64,000 nt of DNA. It comes from Asterella californica (Eukaryota; Streptophyta; Marchantiopsida; Marchantiales; Aytoniaceae). The DNA is taken from positions 33,789,501-33,853,500 of the forward strand of contig JAYKYS010000001.1 in assembly GCA_036924285.1 (NCBI GenBank), written 5' to 3'. The notes under the pieces were generated by a model. It was not told where the DNA came from. It searched no databases and worked only from the letters and a program-made list of their open reading frames with translations. Shown piece after piece: positions 21,750-33,438 of the stretch. The position numbers were made by a program, and so were the translations under genes. The first letter of the stretch is position 1. The number at the start of each line of letters is the position of its first letter.

Positions 21750-22226
21750 ATGAGTGGAAATTCAAAAGATTAGAAAGTTAGACTTAGAAACCTTCCTCAA
21801 GGTTTAGATGTCATAGTAAGTGTCGGAGAAAGTTCGAGAGAGATTATCGTCGAGTTTGAAAACCCTAGTACTAAACCTCAAGTAGAATCTCCAAGGAGAA
21901 GAGTAGAAACCGACTTGTGGTGTTATTTTTGTAGAGGGTTGGGACACAAAGTAGTGAATTGTCCAACTAGAATCAGAACCGAGAGAGCTAAAGGGAAGCG
22001 GGAGTTTACTGATTTAAGTCTTCGAGTGGGTCCATCGTCACCAGCGCCAATTCATCTTCTAGGCGAAGATCCTTGTCCAAGTTGTGGAGTGGGTGATCTA
22101 TCAAGAGGACACAAGTGCGTCGATGTGGCCGCCCTACTTACGTCAGTAGTCGAGAAGTTGGACGAGACTCAAAGAGCTGAGACGGAGAAGTTGTCGAATT
22201 CAAAAGAGGACTCAGCTGAGTTGTGA
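21750..22226 (+). pseudogene. Upstream zinc-knuckle ORF of G2, with an in-frame TAG
   Basis: The frame from the ATG at 21750 is interrupted at codon 8 by TAG (21771-21773), then open to the TGA at 22224-22226. It encodes CYFCRGLGHKVVNC, a complete CX2CX4HX4C zinc knuckle, and further on a second Cys/His cluster (CPSC...HKC). It is separate from the gag zinc knuckle at 23334, so G2 has two. The tail is acidic. Zinc knuckles of this type usually bind RNA in gag nucleocapsid; this ORF's job is unknown. Confidence 0.6.
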
Positions 22227-22390
22227 TGGAGATCGTCATTCAAATGGTGGAGAAGGCGGTGATGCGACTCAGGCTCATGATTACCTTGGGAGAAGAGATG
22301 GCACAAGAGGTGTTGTTACAACCATTTCCTTTTATTTTACCTATGGTAGATTATTCGCGAATGGAATTGGTGATGTTCGTGCTCTTTTAG
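22226..22390 (+). CDS. 54-codon ORF overlapping the previous stop (TGATG)
   Basis: The ATG at 22226-22228 overlaps the TGA of the zinc-knuckle ORF, giving TGATG, and the frame runs to TAG 22388-22390. The product is Met- and Leu-rich with a helical look (MEIVIQMVEKAVMRLRLMIT). There is no homology I recognise. The overlap could allow termination-reinitiation, but a chance ORF of this length is also possible. Confidence 0.3.
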   Translation: MEIVIQMVEKAVMRLRLMITLGEEMAQEVLLQPFPFILPMVDYSRMELVMFVLF

Positions 22391-22438
22391 CGAGTAGTTA
22401 TTGCACGAAAATTGGAAGTGTAGAAGAGTAGTTACAAG

Positions 22439-24313
22439 ATGGGGAAGTTACCAGTGTTTCATGGGAAGGACAATGAAGATGTAGAACCATTTGTACGAGA
22501 TTTCAAAAGGGGTTGCATCGAAAACAACGTGAGAAGGAAGGAAGAATGGGTGTTGTTACTGCTAGAGTTTTTAGAAGATTTTGCTCTTACATGGTATGAA
22601 GACCGAGTGAAGAGCAAGACACCTGGTGCAGTTGAGGACACATGGGAGACGTTGAGTAATGCACTCATCGAAGAATTTCTTCCAGAAGAGAGTTATGAGA
22701 AGCTCATGGTGGAGCTTACTCATTTGAAGCAACGAGACGACGAGAAAGTTCGGCAATATGCCGAAAGGGTGGATAAATTGGAGCAACGGTTTCGGACGGT
22801 CCTACGGAAGAGTGGAGACAATGTGGAGTTAACGATGGCGGGGATTGGAGTAGTGTTGACCAAGAACTTGGTGGGAGGGTTGAGGCCTTCAATTCGAACC
22901 CAAGTAAGGTACGAGAAGCCAGCAACCAAAGCGGAGGCCATCAAGATAGCGACAAATATGGAAGAAAGTTTGGATGAAGGAGATATCATCCAACCTCATC
23001 ATGCTCCTCTGGTGTCAACTCCGACTCCTGGTGTGGTCACAACGATCGCACCTGCACCATCACAATTGGTGATTGCTTCAACGTCAGCTCCTACTCCAAC
23101 GGTGGTGCCAAGACCGTTTGTCCCAACAACGATGTCTACTGCCACCTCTGATTTTCATGCCGAGCTGAAGAGCATCACCGATACTCTTGCGGATCTCAAG
23201 ATAAACGTGGTGCAATTACGAGAATGGAGGAACAAAGGTGGAGGAGGAGGTCAAAGAGGTTACGACAACAATCCCAACCGAGGAAATCAAGGTAACTTTG
23301 GAGGCAACCAAGATAACTTTGGAGGAATCACTTGTTGGACGTGTGGAGGTTCTCATTTCCAGCGAAATTGTCCTAACAACGGAGCAAGAGGTGCCGAAAC
23401 TGTCAGAAAGAATGTGAGTGGAGGAAATCCATCACAAGGACGAGACAAGGGGGTGGCTACTATCGATGTCGTGCGAGATCCCATCTACGAGAAAGGAGAG
23501 AGTTCAAACTCTTCTCATGCACCGGTGGAGCTTTTAGCTCAAGAAAGGAAAATAACTCGATTTTCTGATGAACCGGTTTTCATGGAGGAATCAGCAAGTA
23601 GAAGCACTCGTTCGAGTAATGTTTCGAGTACACCAAGGGAGCCAAGAAGGAAGCTAGGGATGGCGGATTTCACCATTTCATCTTCCCAAGCGGGATATGA
23701 TGTGGTTGAAGATGTGGGTGCTCAGAAAGCCAACATCACTGTTGGACAACTGATCGCACTTAATCCCAGCTTACGAAGGGAACTCAGAGGAGGACTGAGT
23801 TCTAAGAGAAGCAAGAAGAAGAAACCCAAGAGCAAGACATCAAAGTCTGTGGGAGTTGGTGTGGTGGATGTGCATGCTTCAGAGGTATGCACTAGGGCTT
23901 CAAAGATTGAAGTCCGGTTGAATGGTCACTACGTCTCAGACGTATTGGTGGATGGAGGGTCGGCTGTAAACGCCATATCGGAGAGGTTGATGAAGAAGTT
24001 GGGGATGGAACCAACTCGCCCGGCTAGCATTGTCGTGAGGATGGCTAACAAGCAACGGGTAAGACCTCTTGGCGTGTTAGAGAAGGTGGTCGTGTCTGTG
24101 ATGGGAGTTCAAACATTGATGTCCTTTCAAGTGTTAAAGGACTCTAGTTATGATTTGCTCCTAAGTAGGCCTTGGTTGAGAGCTGTGCGTACCACAGATA
24201 GGTGGCACAAGAGATACTTACGGATTGGGCCTAGAGATCATAGAGTGATAGTTCCTCTCTCGGGTGTTGGAGTTGTGACTTCTGACTCTGATAGACCCAC
24301 TAGTGACTACTAG
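22439..24313 (+). CDS. gag: gag and protease of G2
   Basis: The ATG at 22439 opens 624 codons. Residues about 1-190 resemble the retrotransposon gag capsid domain (LTWYEDRVKS, TWETLSNALIEEFLP, LTHLKQRDDEKVRQYAERVDKL). A Pro/Thr-rich linker and a Gly/Asn-rich segment follow, then a zinc knuckle CWTCGGSHFQRNC (23334-23372). The C-terminal part is the aspartic protease with active site Asp-Gly-Gly (VLVDGGSAVNAIS) and the flap-side motif LLSRPWLR. The frame ends with TAG at 24311-24313 but continues without shift into RT, so the stop is probably a mutation within one gag-pol ORF. Confidence 0.88.
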   Translation: MGKLPVFHGKDNEDVEPFVRDFKRGCIENNVRRKEEWVLLLLEFLEDFALTWYEDRVKSKTPGAVEDTWETLSNALIEEFLPEESYEKLMVELTHLKQRDDEKVRQYAERVDKLEQRFRTVLRKSGDNVELTMAGIGVVLTKNLVGGLRPSIRTQVRYEKPATKAEAIKIATNMEESLDEGDIIQPHHAPLVSTPTPGVVTTIAPAPSQLVIASTSAPTPTVVPRPFVPTTMSTATSDFHAELKSITDTLADLKINVVQLREWRNKGGGGGQRGYDNNPNRGNQGNFGGNQDNFGGITCWTCGGSHFQRNCPNNGARGAETVRKNVSGGNPSQGRDKGVATIDVVRDPIYEKGESSNSSHAPVELLAQERKITRFSDEPVFMEESASRSTRSSNVSSTPREPRRKLGMADFTISSSQAGYDVVEDVGAQKANITVGQLIALNPSLRRELRGGLSSKRSKKKKPKSKTSKSVGVGVVDVHASEVCTRASKIEVRLNGHYVSDVLVDGGSAVNAISERLMKKLGMEPTRPASIVVRMANKQRVRPLGVLEKVVVSVMGVQTLMSFQVLKDSSYDLLLSRPWLRAVRTTDRWHKRYLRIGPRDHRVIVPLSGVGVVTSDSDRPTSDY

Positions 24314-25585
24314 GAATCTGATACGGAGGATGATCAGAGTGTCTCGGAAGTAGATACCGGAGATTCTTACGATCAAGAATCCTCCTTTGAGGACGAAGGA
24401 TTTGATCGAGATGAATCATTACATCAGCTTAGTGCTATTGACTTGTTGCCTCGACCAGCAGTGGAGAAAGATCCTGACAAAGAAGAGTTGAGTGAGACAG
24501 AGATTGTGAGAAGACTCTCTACCCTGAAGTTTGGTATCAATGTCACTCAAGAAGAGAAAAGTAGATTCCTAGATATATTTCGAAAATATATCCATGTGTT
24601 TGCTTTCAGCTACAAGGATTTGAAGGAGGTGACTCTCGAGACTCATCGAATCGAATTGGAGGAGCACGCAAGACCAGTTCGACAGAAGTAGAGAAGGGTC
24701 AACCCCACAACGGCAATGATGGTCAAGGAGGAGATAGACAAGTTGAAGGAGGCGAGTTTCATCTATGAGGTGGAGAACTCAGAATGGGTTTCACCCATTG
24801 TGATTGTCAAAAAGAAGAATGGTAAGCTGCGAGTGTGCATAGACTATAAGAAGCTGAATGCAGTTACCAAGAAGGATTATTATCCTCTACCATTTATAGA
24901 TGAGATTTTGGAGGAAGTTGCTGGTCATGAGTGGTACAGCTTTGGTGATGGTTATAGTGGGTATAACCAGATCAAGATAGCACAGGAGTACTAACAGTTG
25001 ACAACTTTCACTACTCCTTGGGGAACATTTGCATTTCGGGTGATGCTATTCGGACTGTGTAATGCTCCGCCACGTTTCAAAGGTTCATGAACAAGGTGTT
25101 TGAACCATTCATAAGGACGTTTGTTCGGGATTTCATTGACGATTTCTGTGTGTACGGAAGAAAGGAGGACCACTTTGATCATGTGATCAAAGTTTTGCAG
25201 CGGTTGGAGCAAGCCAACACTTCTCTAAATCCAGAGAAGTGCATCTTTGGCTGCGAAGAAGGTCTGCTGTTAGGGCACATCATTTCCAAGAATGGGATTG
25301 CGGTAGATCCTGAGAAGGTGAAGAAGATTGTGGATCTTCCATTTCCGATCAACTTGACAAAGTTGAGGCAGTTTCTTGGCATGGTTGGATATTATCGTAG
25401 GTTTGTCTTTTCTTTCTCAAACAAAGCCATAGCTTTGACTATGTACATGAAGAAGGGAGTTGATTTTGACTTGATAATGCATGATCAGAAGGCAAAGGAA
25501 GCATTTGAGGAGCGGAAAAAGGCATTAGTGACAGCTCCTATACTTGCTAAACCTGAGTGGAGTAAAGCATTTATTCTGTATACGA
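24314..25585 (+). pseudogene. pol: RT of G2, broken by stops and a 1-nt deletion, then interrupted
   Basis: The same frame as gag continues with an acidic linker, then RT. In-frame stops are at 24689 and 24992, and one base is lost near 25073, in the LCNAP motif, after which the frame shifts. RT motifs seen are KKNGKLRVCIDYKKLN, DGYSGYNQI, FGLCNAP, the catalytic box FIDD (25137-25148) and LRQFLGMVGYYRRF. The frame is cut in the first strand of RNase H (FILYT) by the copy C insertion at 25586. The domain order and RT type are those of common plant gypsy elements and unlike G1. Confidence 0.88.
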
Positions 25586-26712
25586 TATCGTGTCGGATAT
25601 TTTGTGCGTGAAGGATGTCCAGGAAAACGCGAGGTTCCTGGCTGTGGAGATGCTGTGTGCCAAACAGAGACAAGACAGAGAAGAACAACCACGAAAAGGA
25701 ATGCTGCGATATATACCACTCTAAAAGTATGTACACTGTCGATTCTTTCTCCAAACAGCACAAAACTGAGGAAAAGACCAGAGCGGTCTGTAACCTACTT
25801 CAGAAGCCCTAAAACAAACCCCTGAAACGCAACCCTAGTCTGAAATCGCCAAAGCGTAGCTCAAAGCAAGAGGAACTTCTCTTTGCTAACAACCAGAGCC
25901 ACAACAGTATCATGCGATCCAAACCCAAGTCCAAACCACATCCACACACTAGCTCTTGGCTAAAGCTAGCTACCACAAGCCATACACAACCAACTAAGTC
26001 CTTAACGAACTCAAAAGGACGAAACCTGTAGCGAAGGAACCGAAAAGACCTATCTGGGAACTTTCTCCTTTCGCCAAACGATCTTCAAATGTTGATAGGG
26101 TCTCCTTCCCTGACTCCGTTGACCCAAGAAACCTTCAGATCCGACTCCCGATAGTCGAGATATCGTCAATTTTCGGTCGCAGGTGACCGAACCTTCAAAA
26201 ACTCCTCCCTGCGGCTTAAAACCGCTCACACCGCACAAACGGATCTTCTAAACTGATATCCGTCTTTGCTGGTAGGTAGATCTGGCTACCCTGAACCCAA
26301 CAAGACTCCAAACAAGCCATTTGGAGTTCCCCTTGCAAAACTACTCGAGAAATTTGGTCGCAGGCTACAAAAAATTGACGTAAATCGGCTCCCTGCGGCT
26401 CAAATTTGCTCACCACACCCAAACCAACAATCCAATTCACTTACAGTCTTCCCTTATGCGTACATGAGTACTCCCTGATCGCGTAGGCACCAATAGCAAA
26501 GAGCTTGGCTCACCGATCGCGAAGAACAATCCAATCTCAGGTCGCAGGCGATGAAAACCTGACGCAAGCGCTTTCCTGCGAGCCAATTTCTCTCACAACT
26601 CTCAAACTGCCCGATAAAACTTTGTATCGTCTTCAATTTCCTGAAGAACTCGTTGTTCTGATCCCGATGGATCCAAGGACAGCAAGTTTGGACTCCGGAA
26701 CGGCCCGAACGG

Positions 26713-28994
26713 TGTCATAGAGCGTGAAATATGGTCTGGGAATACACGGGGTATCTGGCTGTAGAGAGATACAACTGGATCTACGACCTAACCGATGAAA
26801 ACTTATGCTCTCCCTATCTAATCTATCAGTCTTTTTTGTAGGTTACTAGCGATCTAACTTGACCCAAGTGCAACACATGTGCATCGCACAAATGACTCGG
26901 AGCTCGATTCCACTCTAGATAAAGGCAAGGCTCATACACGGTACGTGTCTGCTTTAGATCCAAGCACTTTTCATACAATCTCTCATCAACATCCGCTTCA
27001 CTACTTCTTCTCGACAAACTATCTAAATTGTAAACTCTGATCTTCTATTGTTCGCTGATACGAGTTTGCTCAAGAAGATGCCCACAGCAAGGACCGCCTA
27101 CTACACAAGCTTCCCAATGATACAAGACATATCGGCAGCAAACAGCTAGAAACTCGGGGCGTGACACCGAGGATAACGGTACCTCAGCTTCAGCAAGACG
27201 TGGCACCTCCACTGAGCGTGATCGCCGTACCAATCTCACAATACAGCCTCCTTGTCATCCACACGATACCTCCAAGAAGCACACCTCCCATCTTCAAGTC
27301 GTTTTTGTTCAACTCCAATCAAGAGATTTCAGCGAAATCTCTCTACGTCTTTCTCGTCTCGCTGCAAACTGAACTTTGACAATCTCGTGCCTTCACCTCG
27401 ATTATCCAATCAAGCTCAAACTTCACAGGACATCCCCTCTGACCCTTCTCTACTACTGTATGAAATTTCAGTCTCAGATCTGAACCCAACTGTCCGCGAT
27501 GAACCAAGCCACACGTCTGTGCTAACTTATGAGCTTTACAGATCTCGATGGCCAAAATCCTAGATCTCCACACATTCTCTTACCCAATTGAACTGAAATT
27601 TCACATGGGACTAGATGATAGGGCACACTCTCATCCTGGAAAGTTTCACTCAGAGATCCAATCCCATGTGCACGGAGCAACTCAAGCTTTGAATCCAAAG
27701 AAAGCGGTTTTACTCATACCTCTCAACTGTAACAGCAAACTTCAATCGATCATTTCAGGAGCAAATCCAATCCAAATGTAGGATTGTTTTACATCAATAC
27801 AACCAGTACGGAGTGAACTACTCGATCTCCTTGACAGCTCCTAAAGATCACCTCTCAAACTCCCGGATCACTCCAAAACGTGGCTCAGGGTACCGATTTG
27901 ACCCCCTGACTTTCAACGTCCATCACTCTCTCCTCAGAATTCCAAATCGCCTGATCTTTGTCTCCAGAGTGTAGCCCGTCTCGAGAGCTTTCCAACAAGA
28001 CCACTCACTCCTCAAATGACCCTCGGGAAGACCTCCAAAACCCTAAAGCCGTCTGCAGATCTAGAATGATGTTGATTGGTCGAAAATGGATCAATAAGAA
28101 AACAGATCTGAAAACCTCTTTTGTCCTCTACTTGGTACCCTAGAACAACTATAACCTTACTATCCTCTCATGCTTTCAAGGCATCGGCCCCAACCTTAGG
28201 TTAATTACATTCGTCGAACTATAGAGATCTTACCTAACACTTAAGATTCAATACAAGGTCAAGATGACGACCTGGAACCGATTTACGATGAAAGGTACTA
28301 CAAAAGGAAATGGAGAAGCCATCACTTGATTACAGTACTCCTCCCCAAAGTTCCTTGCGATCCACGCACGATGATTGATCTTCCGCCGACAGTGACATCG
28401 AACATCCACCCAGACGTTGAAAGGGATGTTGGCTGGATAATTCAAGTCCATTGGCCCTCGTCAAAGTAAGATGTACACTGTCAAGTCCCAGTCCTCTCCA
28501 TACGTGACGATTGGTAAGATCACCGGAGTAGGCGAGTCCATCATCCTCCCCATGAACTCTTCTCCAAAGTAGGCGACGAACCACTGTCGAAAGTGATCAC
28601 GGTGGATCAAGTGAAGCTTGATATGAAATGGGTTCGGAAATGGAAGATTCGGAACTCGATTTAGTCCTCCATCCATAGATACAACTCTTGCAGTCCCCAC
28701 TTATCTCGTAAGACACTTAAGACGTACTAATGACATCCACTCAAGAAGAATGTCTCCCAAACCCCCAACCCGCTGTCTTATACCTATGTTTGACAACAAG
28801 AGCCATTCACGCGAACGTTCACGGATCATTGAGTCGGCACATCTTGTTATCGTGCGATCTCACATCCAGATCTCTGTGAACGTGACACCTAATACCCTCT
28901 CATGCGAACTACACAAAAGGTTCACCGAACACAAAATAAAACACAACACCCGTTCTACACTGAATTCACATGCGGGACGTCTCACAACACGACA
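26713..28994. repeat. G3 solo LTR (2282 bp) with target duplication ACGG
   Basis: It begins TGTCATAG and ends CACGACA; ACGG stands on both sides (26709-26712, 28995-28998). The other LTR of copy C gives the empty site (GAACGGTCCAAC, 37050-37061), so the borders are exact. It holds only short frames with no protein family I know. A related LTR is 10021-10044 plus 39142-41092. It could also be a non-autonomous element, but with no internal primer site a solo LTR is the simpler reading. Confidence 0.9.
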
Positions 28995-29333
28995 ACGGTC
29001 CAACTCTCCTTCACAGGTAATTGAAAACCCCAATTCTGCTCCCTACGTCTCAATTTCTCCCAGAACACAACCCTCGATCCGTCTCTTCAAGAACCGTCTT
29101 AACCTGTGCGTAGCCTGCACAGATCTGAACCCGATGACACCTTGCGTGCGTGTATTGGACTTCCCAATTCTCCAAAACATCCACCGACAGGTCGTAGGAA
29201 CAAGCAAGCCCTTTAAGCAGCCCCCTTGCAACAGTCTGTACGTACGAAGTTCAACCCTCAATAATAAGAAGCAGGCCCCTTGCATCTTTGATATAACGCC
29301 TGAAGTCCTAAATACCCAGTCAGCAAGTAACTA

Positions 29334-29812
29334 GGGGCCTAGCTTGATTTTACCTTCTTTCGAATCGCATAACTTCTTCTCTGGATATCCAAACGAAGTA
29401 AACAAGATGCCCATGGAAAGCTGACAGCGAGCTCTACCCATCTATGTGATGAAAGCGAAGATCCGAAGTTGCGTCAAAAGCCCGTAAGCTGGGGCCTAGC
29501 TTGTTTTCTCCATCTTTCGAGTCTTGTAACTGCTCCACTAGGCGTCCAAACGAAGTAGATGAAGTGCCTATGGAAAGCTGACAAGGAGCTCTATCCACTG
29601 GTGCGATAAAAACGAAGATCCGAAGTGGTGCCAAAACCCGTAAGCTGGGGCCTAGCTTATTTTCTCCATCTTTCGAGTCCTGTAACTTTTCCACTAAGCG
29701 TCCAAACGAAGTAGACAAAGTGCATGTGGAAAGCTGACAAGGAGCTCTACCCATCTATGCGATGAAAATGGAGATCTGAGATTGTGCCAAAAACCCGTAA
29801 GCTGGGGCCTAG
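29334..29812. repeat. 157-bp tandem repeat in the copy C LTR (about 3 units)
   Basis: The word GGGGCCTAGCTT recurs at 29334, 29491, 29647 and 29804, spacing 156-157 bp. Each unit also contains TCCAAACGAAGTAGA and GGAAAGCTGACA. The other LTR (37391 onward) has the same array but ends inside the third unit. Confidence 0.88.
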
Positions 29813-29890
29813 CTTATTCCTCATGAGTGTCTTTGGAACGACAAGCATCGAAGTTTGAATTTCAAGTAGGAGCCGGTCCACGACACGACA

Positions 29891-29903
29891 TCCACCCCCT
29901 CTG
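29891..29903 (-). other. Polypurine tract of copy C
   Basis: Read on the minus strand it is CAGAGGGGGTGGA, the same as in G1a, directly before the LTR start TGTCG. Confidence 0.85.
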
Positions 29904-29965
29904 AACCTGTGCATCCTCCGGTATGCACCAGAGATACCAACCAAGGAGTGGACCGGCTTATCGTC

Positions 29966-32900
29966 CTACTTCCCATTGTAACCAACATCACCTTCAAGAT
30001 CTTCTGCATAATCCTCATCCTCAAACTGAAACTCCGTCAAGATATCTGCTAGATCGACCTCCTCATCTCTCTTTTTGAAAATCTTGACACGTTTACCTGC
30101 CACTGGTACCTTCAAGCTCGTTCCATCCAACTCTTGCAAGACGTAAGTTGCGTTGTCATGAACCTTCTTCACCACATACGGACCAAACCATCTTCTGGAA
30201 AACTTCCGGAGTGCACTATGCTGGTTGTCTAGACTGTTGTCATAGACTAACACCCAATCACCTTCTTTGATTTCCCTGGATCTCAAACGATGTCGCTGAT
30301 CAAATCTGATCTTGTTCTTCAACCGTGCTTCTCGCAGCCTATCCAAAGCAGTTTGGATATCCTCTGGTCTTCTCTCTAACTGCCTAATTCGAATAGCAAG
30401 AAGCTCTTCTCTAGTAAAATTTTCCTCCCAAGGTAACACACTCCATGTCAGAACATGTTCTTCAATCGGCATGATAGGCTTCTGATCTGTGATGAGTTCC
30501 ACTGGCATGTAACCTGTCACCGAGCTGTGCGTCGTTCTATCTGTCCATAACGCAAATGGTAAGAGTCGAGTCCACTCGCGCACCCTTCCGTTGCAAGCCT
30601 TCACCAAAGCCTTCACAATGGGTGGATGACCACGTTCACTCTTGGCATTCCCTTCGGGGTTGTAAGCAGTTGTCAGTGATAACCTCACCCCACACCTTGC
30701 AAAGAATTCACGAGCCTCATGTGCATCTAACTCTCCCCGATCTGCAGTGATCTTTCCCACACATCCATACCGACAAACAACCTCTTCCAAGAGAAATTTA
30801 CATACCCCTTCAGTTGTCTTCGTCCGAAGCGCCTTACCCTCGACTTGATTTGAAAGATCTTCTCTAGCAAGTACCAAGTATCGCATCTGCCATAATCCAA
30901 TCGGCATAATCACCAAGTCTACCACCCACTTGAAGTGGATTGCCAACGGATAAGTCGGATGTAATCCGTCACGATGTCGGATGTTCGAATACATCTGACA
31001 TGTCAAACAAGACTCCACAAAAGATACAACATCACTGTACATGTTTTTCCACCAATATCGCTTTTCATCTTTGTAAAAGTGGCCCAAATCCCTCGATGTC
31101 CAGCCCAAAGACTCTCATGGAACGCCTTGAGCAACTTCTGCTGATCTTCCTTGTTGCAAATCACTCGTAGCGGTACCCCACCTTTCTGCTTCGGTCGCTT
31201 CCAAAGAAACCCATCCTGCAACATGAAGTTGTAGGTCTTCCTTCGAACTCGCCGAAACCTCTCATCCGTCCAACCTGTCTGCTTAACCATCGTACTAAGG
31301 TACCTCCCGATATCAAGTAAATCACCATCATACAACCCTTCAACAAACAACTCATCTTCTCTTCCTGTCTGTGCAATCGAATAGAACTCTGTAGCCACGT
31401 CGTCAATGTCTTCTACCATCTCATCCTCCCCATCATACCGAGCTCGAGATAACATATCCGTCATCGGATTATCTTTCCATGCGATATGTCTAAACTCCGG
31501 GTTCAACGACTTGATATATGCGATCCATCGTAACATCGCAATATCAGGAGTTGAACAATTCATGATCATCCCTAACAACGGCAAGCAATCAGTTTCAACC
31601 ACCACTACTGCTCCAATCAAATACTCTTTCTCAGTTTTCATAGCTGAAACAATACCCCACAGTTCTCTCTTCACTTGTGGGTAAGCACGTTGTCGAGCAC
31701 TTAACACCTTCGCTCCGAACCTAACCGCAAACCTTTCTCCATCCTCATCATCCTGTCCGATTGCCCATCCAATTGCAACTGGACTTGTATCCACAGTAAG
31801 AACCACCGGCCTAGCACCCTTGTAATCAATCCTTCCCAGAACTGGAAGAGATGATAGTAAAGACTTCAGCTTCCTTACCGCATCAGTATGCTCTTCCTCC
31901 CATCTGAACTTATGACCCTTACGCAACAATCCATACAACGGATCCGCCACATGCGCATAATGAGGAATCCAAATGTGGTAGAATACACAAGCACCCAAAA
32001 ATCTTCTTACTTCTGTCAGCGAGTTGCAAACCTCCTTCATCCTTCCAATCGCATCCACCTTGTTCGGATCTGGCTTCCGACCAAACGATCCACACAAATG
32101 ACCAACGATCAAAATCTCTCTAACCCCAAAAGTAGACTTCGCACCTGACAACGTAAGATGAACTTCCTCAAGTCGAGATAGGATCTTCTCACAGTCTGCG
32201 ATGTGATCAGTGACGTATCGCCGACACCCCCTCTGATCTAATGTTTCATCCTTCTCATCTTCCACACATCCTTTAATGGGGATGTCATCCAAGAACGGCA
32301 TCGTCTTTTCAGGAATGAAGTCTCTTAGAACTCGATTCATCCCGTTCATCATGTGTGCTACCGAGTTGGTAGCTCCCTGTGGTAAAGTACACATCCTAAC
32401 CAACCCCAAAGGTGTCCTCATTGTCGTGAAGCTTCTGCTCTCCTCCGCTAGTTGAAACTGATCATACCCTGAGTAAAGATCTCCCATCGAGTAAATCGCT
32501 CTTCCTGCAAACGCTTCTGCAAACTCATCCACAATCGGTCCCACCCCAGCATTTCTGATTGTTACTGCGTTCACCGGCTGCATGTCTTGGATGAACCGCA
32601 GCGACCCATTCTTCTTTGGTACTGTAAACCATCTGCTTGAATATGGTGTAAACGACGGCTCCAAGATCTTCATCCGCATCTTCTCCTTCAGCAACTCCAC
32701 TAGTTTGGACAAGTGAGCCCGCGGTACTGGAATTGGTCTCAGGTTCCATGGCACATGCGGTACCGTGAAGATAACCATCGGGGTAACAACGTACGGATCT
32801 ACACACCCAATCTCATGTGGCTCAAAAGCAAATGCTTTCCCATGTCTTGAAAGCATCTCCTTGTAGCACATCCTCTCTTCTGGTAGAAGAGACTCATCAG

Positions 32901-33438
32901 ATCCAATCTTCAGCTCTTCAAGGGTCTTCTCCGTGAACTTGTGTCCTATCATTACAGGATCTCTCAAACTCTTCTCCTTTGAAGCTCGATCCATCCGTTG
33001 GTTGGTGTCTTCCGGCAAAGGACCAGCAACTGACTTTACCTTCCTATCCACTGTCTTGTATCTTGTCTCAACTCGAACCTCCGGTGCACGGAATGATTCG
33101 ATCACCGAATAGACCTCCCTTGAATGAATCTGCACGACCTTATCCATATCCTCCCATCCAATAGACACGATCTCTCGCAAGGGATCCTCCAACCCATCCT
33201 CTTCATAAACACCAGAAATCCATTCATCCCCTTCTAGCTCACCCAACTCTTTCAACATCAACTCAACACCACGCAAATGTTTTTGTTCTTTTCTTCTCAA
33301 CTCTTCTATCCTCCTGTAAATAGCAATCCCACAATCTGAAAACCCAACAAACCCTGTACAAAAGGCACTATCTCCATCAAGCGAGAGTACCTTCTCTTGC
33401 GCACCACCACAATCCCGCTCTATAGTGGTACTCAACGA
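29966..33438 (-). pseudogene. pol: pol of G1b copy C, broken by one net base deletion in integrase
   Basis: The frame follows the predicted frameshift at 33438. RT shows RFIQDMQPVN, GDLYSGYDQ, LPQGATNS and FLDD; RNase H has all three acidic positions (VDTS, KREL, ETDC); integrase has FHESLWAGH, CLTC, ITADRGELDA and SERGHPPI. Near 31060-31080, in the zinc-binding domain, one base is lost relative to copies A and B, so the first ORF ends at 31003 and integrase continues in another frame (29966-31108). Otherwise the gene is complete, about 1150 codons. A segment of about 24 residues between FLDD and the next RT helix (DQRGC...) is present in all G1 copies. Confidence 0.92.

Larger units (their letters stand above)
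25591..29890 (-). repeat. 3' LTR of copy C, containing a G3 solo LTR
   Basis: On the plus strand it runs from TGTCGGATAT to CACGACA. Without the nested insertion (26713-28994 plus a 4-bp duplication) it is about 2014 bp. Bases 25586-26712 are identical to 35929-37055, whereas 28995-29700 differ from 37052-37757 by about 2 percent. Confidence 0.88.

Noticed and set aside
26713..28994. Possible host genes in the short frames of the G3 LTR
   Set aside because: Frames are short, differ between the two G3 copies, and the segment has exact LTR borders and a target duplication.
29334..29812. Regular repeats that might suggest a CRISPR array
   Set aside because: Units are 157 bp, contiguous without unique spacers, and lie inside an LTR of a eukaryotic element.
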